A DNA stretch of 7,025 nt, taken from Bacteroidota bacterium. GTDB taxonomy: Bacteria > Bacteroidota > Ignavibacteria > UBA10030. The position numbers and the translations under genes were made by a program. Numbering within the stretch: position 1 is the first letter of the stretch; each line of letters starts with the position of its first letter. Positions 3,990 to 7,025 of the stretch are shown here, one piece after another. Location of the stretch: NCBI GenBank assembly GCA_003519375.1, contig DOWV01000230.1, positions 1-7,025 of the forward strand, given 5' to 3'. Under the pieces are notes generated by a model. The model saw nothing but the letters and a program-made list of their open reading frames with translations. It made no database searches and was not told the origin of the DNA.

Positions 3990-6842
3990 TTACTTCTCCA
4001 GCTCGTACCCCCGGGTTTTTCCCTTCACAATCGCCGGTATGCCTTTCGTCATCCAGACCGGAGCCGGCTGTCCCATCAAGTAATGGTCGAAGAACTGAAG
4101 CATGCGGACCGAAAGATCCTTGCGATTCTTCCGCTGGGCAAGATTATGCGCTTCGCCATTATACGTAAGCATCCAGACCGGCTTGCCGAGTCTGCGCAAT
4201 GCAGTGAACAACTCGATCCCCTGATACCACGGCACGGCGCCGTCGGCATCGTTATGCATCATCAGGAGCGGAGTGGTGATGTCCGGAGCCCTGAAGAGCG
4301 CCGAGTTTTCGATGTAGAGCAACGGCTTCTCCCACAACGTCCCTCCGATGCGGCTTTGCGTATGCTCGTACTGGAACATCCGACTCATACCTGATTCCCA
4401 GCGAATACCGCCGTACGCACTCGTCATATTGCTCACCGGTGCCCCCGACCCGGCTGCTGCAAACATGGTGGAGTGCGCGACAAGATACGCCACCTGGTAA
4501 CCGCCCCAGCTCTGGCCCTGAATGGCAATCTTCGAGCTGTCGATGAAACCCTGGCCGACCAGTTTCATTATCCCGGGAATAACGCAATCATAGGCACTCT
4601 TCCCGGGATAGCCGATCTGGTAGCGGATGTCGGGAACAAAAACAACATATCCCCTGCTGACAAAGAGAGAAATGTTGACCGTTGATGCCGATGGCGCGGG
4701 CGGTATGTAGCGGTGCAGGCCGTCCGAATTCCGCTCGTAGAAATACGAGATCAACGGGTACTTTTTCTTCGCATCAAAATTCTCCGGCTTGTAGAGCAGT
4801 CCCTCAATCGGCTTTCCGTCGGCCGCGATCCATGTCATCAGCTCGACCGTCCCCCACAAATACTCTTTCTGTTGAGGATTGACATCACTGATCTTTTCGA
4901 ATGGCACCATCGACATGTCCGTCACATAAAGATCAGGGCACTCGCGGAAGTTGCTTTTTGTCAGGATCAGCTTGTCAGCCTGATCCGCTTTTTGAGGATT
5001 GGAATAGTCATACGGCTGCATCACAAGTGTCTTCGGGGGCTTGTCTTCCCCCAGCTTCAGCGCTGCAAAACCGGACGACTTGTCCGGCATCGAGAATTCA
5101 TCAAGGAGCACCGGCGCATCTGGATTGATGAATTTTTCATCGGGATCGAGGCGGACGTACCGGAACCTCAGCTGTTCTTTGCGCCCCTTCCCCTTTGTGA
5201 CGTTCTCCGGTTGCTTTTTGCCGTCAGGATCGAGCTTCCAGATATCATGCTTGTCATAAACGAGCACATCCTTATCGTCCTTCGTCCAACCCATCATACC
5301 GTACGGTGGCGGCTCATCCGGCACGTCATTGAGCTCGTTGAAAATCGGGTATGGCACGTTGGCTGTGATATCGGCGATCGTTTCCTTCCTTATCGAATAC
5401 GTCCGCCAGCATGAATCCTCCTCAGCATACCACGCGACATACTGGACCGCCGGAGAGAGTGTTGGATTTCCTCGTGTCTTTGTAACTACTTTCTTCGCCG
5501 AACCGGTGGACGGATCAACGATATACACGTCACGGTAGCTGGCATCCCAGGACACGAGTTGCCGATACGGCATGTCTGAAACTCCGAGCGCCACGTCCGC
5601 GTCGCCATCCCGACCGACTGTCACCGTGGGCATGTCCAGCGTGGCAAGCTGAACAAATTCGCGCTTCTTTATCTGGATGGCCGCTGTATAGGACCGTTTC
5701 TTTTCGTTATCGAGGTTCTTGAGCTGCTGCGGCTGAAGGTACGGGTCACGCCAGTTCCAGACATCGAGCTTGGCAGTCTCCTCATCATTCATCGTCGTAT
5801 CTTCGGGCATCGGCACGGGTGCCGTTCCGAAAAACAATCGCTGTCCGTTCCTGGAGAAATAGATGCGGCCATTCTCGCTGATGAGCCACTTCGTCGGCAA
5901 ACCGGGCGTCAACGTGTCCGCAACAAGCTCTGCCCCCTTTTTCCCTTCCGACCAATAGTAGAGTGAATAGTACCGCTGCTTTGACTTCGACGTATCCCGG
6001 TCGGCTACAAACGCCGCCTGCGTCCCTTCCTCATCACAGACAACGCCTTTGTACTTTCCTTTGCCGGACAGGAGCGTATCTGCAACCAATGTCATTGTGT
6101 CACTCAGTCCCTTGCCCGTATTAAGCGTCATCACTCCGGCTTTGATCGTGCTGTCGTTTCCAGTGGTCGAAACAATGAATCGCCTCCCGTTCTTCGAAAA
6201 GGCGTACTCGCTGCCGAATGGAAATGTGTATTCTCTGTTCGTCAGAAGATTGCGAAGAACAATGGTCGTTCCTTTCTCATCTTTTTTAGGAGTGTCTTCA
6301 TCTGCGGGATCCATGTCATCGGCCTTCTTCTCGATGTTTCGCTTTCCCTTTTTCGTTGTATCCGGCAGCTCCTTCTCGAGCTGATAGGCCACCCATCCCG
6401 ATCCTTTTTCAGGTAGTTTGAACGATTTTACGCGCGGGATTTTTGTCAGGCTCCTGGTTCCGAGGGAGAAAATCCCGAGAGAGTCCTTCGGAAGGTCATC
6501 CTCTTTCTTCTTTGCGATCTTGAGCTTTTTCACATCGGCGTAGAACGGCTTGATGGAAAAGACAACAAAGTCGGAGTTCTGCGTGATTTTCCCGTTGACG
6601 CCGCGCGGTATCAATTCTGTCGATTTGAAATCCACGTTGTAAATAGAGAGTTGTGCATCTCCCTCCTGGGGTTCAGTCGTAAACACGACCCATTTGCCGT
6701 TATTTGAGATTGACTCGCCGCTGACTCTTTTCCAGCCGTCATACACGTCGTGGTTGAGAGGTTTCTTGGACGATGATTGACTCTGGAGGATCTGAAGCAC
6801 GGCCGCGAGAAGCAGTAGGATAATGAAGAAACGAGATTTCAT
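3990..6842 (-). CDS. Exported S9 family serine peptidase (prolyl oligopeptidase/dipeptidyl peptidase type)
   Basis: This 950-residue enzyme hydrolyses peptides, probably in the periplasm. Residues 1 to about 22 are a signal peptide (MKSRFF followed by IILLLLAAVLQIL). A long N-terminal region to about residue 640, with repeated strand-like blade motifs, fits the S9 beta-propeller. It carries a Lys/Asp-rich insertion at about 160-192. The C-terminal alpha/beta-hydrolase domain (about 670-910) has the nucleophile S778 in GQSWGGY, D867 in HNDADGAVPW and H899 in GEAHNL. Y700 or Y702 in ISYFYER is the likely oxyanion-hole tyrosine. The length exceeds classical prolyl oligopeptidase or DPP4 (about 700-770) but fits large Bacteroidota-type S9 proteins. 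An ATG at 6866 would add eight residues, but the ATG at 6842 has GGAG five bases upstream and starts directly at the signal peptide. It is convergent with the DUF559 gene and appears to be monocistronic from a promoter near 6910. Exact specificity is unknown. Confidence 0.93.
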   Translation of the reverse strand: MKSRFFIILLLLAAVLQILQSQSSSKKPLNHDVYDGWKRVSGESISNNGKWVVFTTEPQEGDAQLSIYNVDFKSTELIPRGVNGKITQNSDFVVFSIKPFYADVKKLKIAKKKEDDLPKDSLGIFSLGTRSLTKIPRVKSFKLPEKGSGWVAYQLEKELPDTTKKGKRNIEKKADDMDPADEDTPKKDEKGTTIVLRNLLTNREYTFPFGSEYAFSKNGRRFIVSTTGNDSTIKAGVMTLNTGKGLSDTMTLVADTLLSGKGKYKGVVCDEEGTQAAFVADRDTSKSKQRYYSLYYWSEGKKGAELVADTLTPGLPTKWLISENGRIYFSRNGQRLFFGTAPVPMPEDTTMNDEETAKLDVWNWRDPYLQPQQLKNLDNEKKRSYTAAIQIKKREFVQLATLDMPTVTVGRDGDADVALGVSDMPYRQLVSWDASYRDVYIVDPSTGSAKKVVTKTRGNPTLSPAVQYVAWYAEEDSCWRTYSIRKETIADITANVPYPIFNELNDVPDEPPPYGMMGWTKDDKDVLVYDKHDIWKLDPDGKKQPENVTKGKGRKEQLRFRYVRLDPDEKFINPDAPVLLDEFSMPDKSSGFAALKLGEDKPPKTLVMQPYDYSNPQKADQADKLILTKSNFRECPDLYVTDMSMVPFEKISDVNPQQKEYLWGTVELMTWIAADGKPIEGLLYKPENFDAKKKYPLISYFYERNSDGLHRYIPPAPSASTVNISLFVSRGYVVFVPDIRYQIGYPGKSAYDCVIPGIMKLVGQGFIDSSKIAIQGQSWGGYQVAYLVAHSTMFAAAGSGAPVSNMTSAYGGIRWESGMSRMFQYEHTQSRIGGTLWEKPLLYIENSALFRAPDITTPLLMMHNDADGAVPWYQGIELFTALRRLGKPVWMLTYNGEAHNLAQRKNRKDLSVRMLQFFDHYLMGQPAPVWMTKGIPAIVKGKTRGYELEK

Positions 6843-6847
6843 GCAGA

Positions 6848-6851
6848 CTCC
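6848..6851 (-). promoter_or_regulatory. Ribosome binding site that sets the peptidase start
   Basis: On the minus strand GGAG stands five bases before the ATG at 6842. The alternative upstream ATG at 6866 is preceded only by pyrimidine-rich sequence, so the shorter form is preferred. Confidence 0.65.
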
Positions 6852-6907
6852 GGGGAATATTGTCATGGAGAGAGAAACGGTCGTTCTTAGGCGCAGATGT
6901 GGGAGAG

Positions 6908-6936
6908 ATTATAAGGATATTCTCTGATTCATCCAA
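6908..6936 (-). promoter_or_regulatory. Sigma70-type promoter of the S9 peptidase
   Basis: On the minus strand TATAAT (6913-6908) is a perfect -10 box, 17 bases after TTGGAT (6936-6931), which keeps the TTG of a -35 box. Transcription would start near 6901, giving a leader of about 60 bases before the ATG at 6842. Confidence 0.6.
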
Positions 6937-6945
6937 GTTGAATCA
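6925..6945. promoter_or_regulatory. Candidate operator dyad over the peptidase -35 box
   Basis: TGATTCA (6925-6931) and TGAATCA (6939-6945) are perfect 7-base inverted repeats with a 7-base spacer. Together they cover the -35 hexamer of the peptidase promoter. The placement suits a dimeric repressor or activator; no regulator is encoded nearby. Confidence 0.4.
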
Positions 6946-6987
6946 AGGGTCGCCCCCTTTCTTGTGGAGCCAGAAGTCAATTTTTTG

Positions 6988-7018
6988 TACTCAGCAGAAG
7001 GTCACCTTCTTCCGAGTA
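6988..7018. repeat. Imperfect hairpin at the right window edge
   Basis: TACTCAGCAGAAGGT (6988-7002) pairs with ACCTTCTTCCGAGTA (7004-7018), matching at 12 of 15 positions around one central base. A run of six T lies on its left side (6981-6986) and the window ends shortly after. It lacks a T-tract downstream in either reading direction that I can see, so I do not call it a terminator. Confidence 0.5.
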
Positions 7019-7025
7019 TGAGCCC

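Noticed and set aside
4713..5414. Plus-strand open frame of 233 codons opposite the peptidase
   Set aside because: It is antisense to the conserved S9 protein, has a composition typical of a shadow frame and no recognisable domain.

Overview
This window looks like chromosomal DNA from a Gram-negative bacterium of moderate GC content (slightly above half G+C by eye). It probably belongs to the Bacteroidota/Chlorobiota/Ignavibacteriota neighbourhood. The clues are a large Bacteroidota-type exported S9 peptidase, a periplasmic-type Cu,Zn superoxide dismutase, and a phosphoglycerate dehydrogenase paired with a DUF1015 protein. Clear GGAGG-type ribosome binding sites and a TATAAT -10 box argue against a typical Bacteroidia member, where such signals are usually weak or different. 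This placement is inference from gene content only.

Layout. Positions 1-306 hold no gene I can support beyond a possible tail of an upstream gene. Positions 307-2488 are a two-gene plus-strand unit: an ACT-less D-3-phosphoglycerate dehydrogenase-like enzyme, then after a 25-base gap a DUF1015 protein with a DGHHR motif of ParB/sulfiredoxin/serine-kinase type. Positions 2489-2633 are a repeat-rich spacer: an 8-base-periodic repeat folded into an inverted repeat, then a split CTTCGACTCG/CTCAGGATG-type repeat with a hairpin. Positions 2634-3167 encode an exported Cu,Zn superoxide dismutase followed by a strong intrinsic terminator. Positions 3224-3411 contain hairpin-forming CT/AG-rich repeats. 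Positions 3412-3831 encode a small DUF559 (Vsr-like fold) protein whose end runs into a MITE-like inverted-repeat element (3811-3933). Positions 3990-6842, on the minus strand, encode a 950-residue exported S9 serine peptidase, with its own promoter and a dyad over the -35 box at 6908-6945. The window ends in a further hairpin at 6988-7018.

Functionally, the first two genes probably belong to serine/phosphoserine metabolism. The dismutase and the peptidase are both predicted to act in the cell envelope. The DUF559 gene and the surrounding repeats look like accessory or mobile material inserted between otherwise ordinary housekeeping genes. I see no clearly new multi-gene system. The most interesting leads are the DUF1015 DGHHR protein next to the serine-pathway dehydrogenase, and the repeat/MITE structures flanking sodC and the DUF559 gene.
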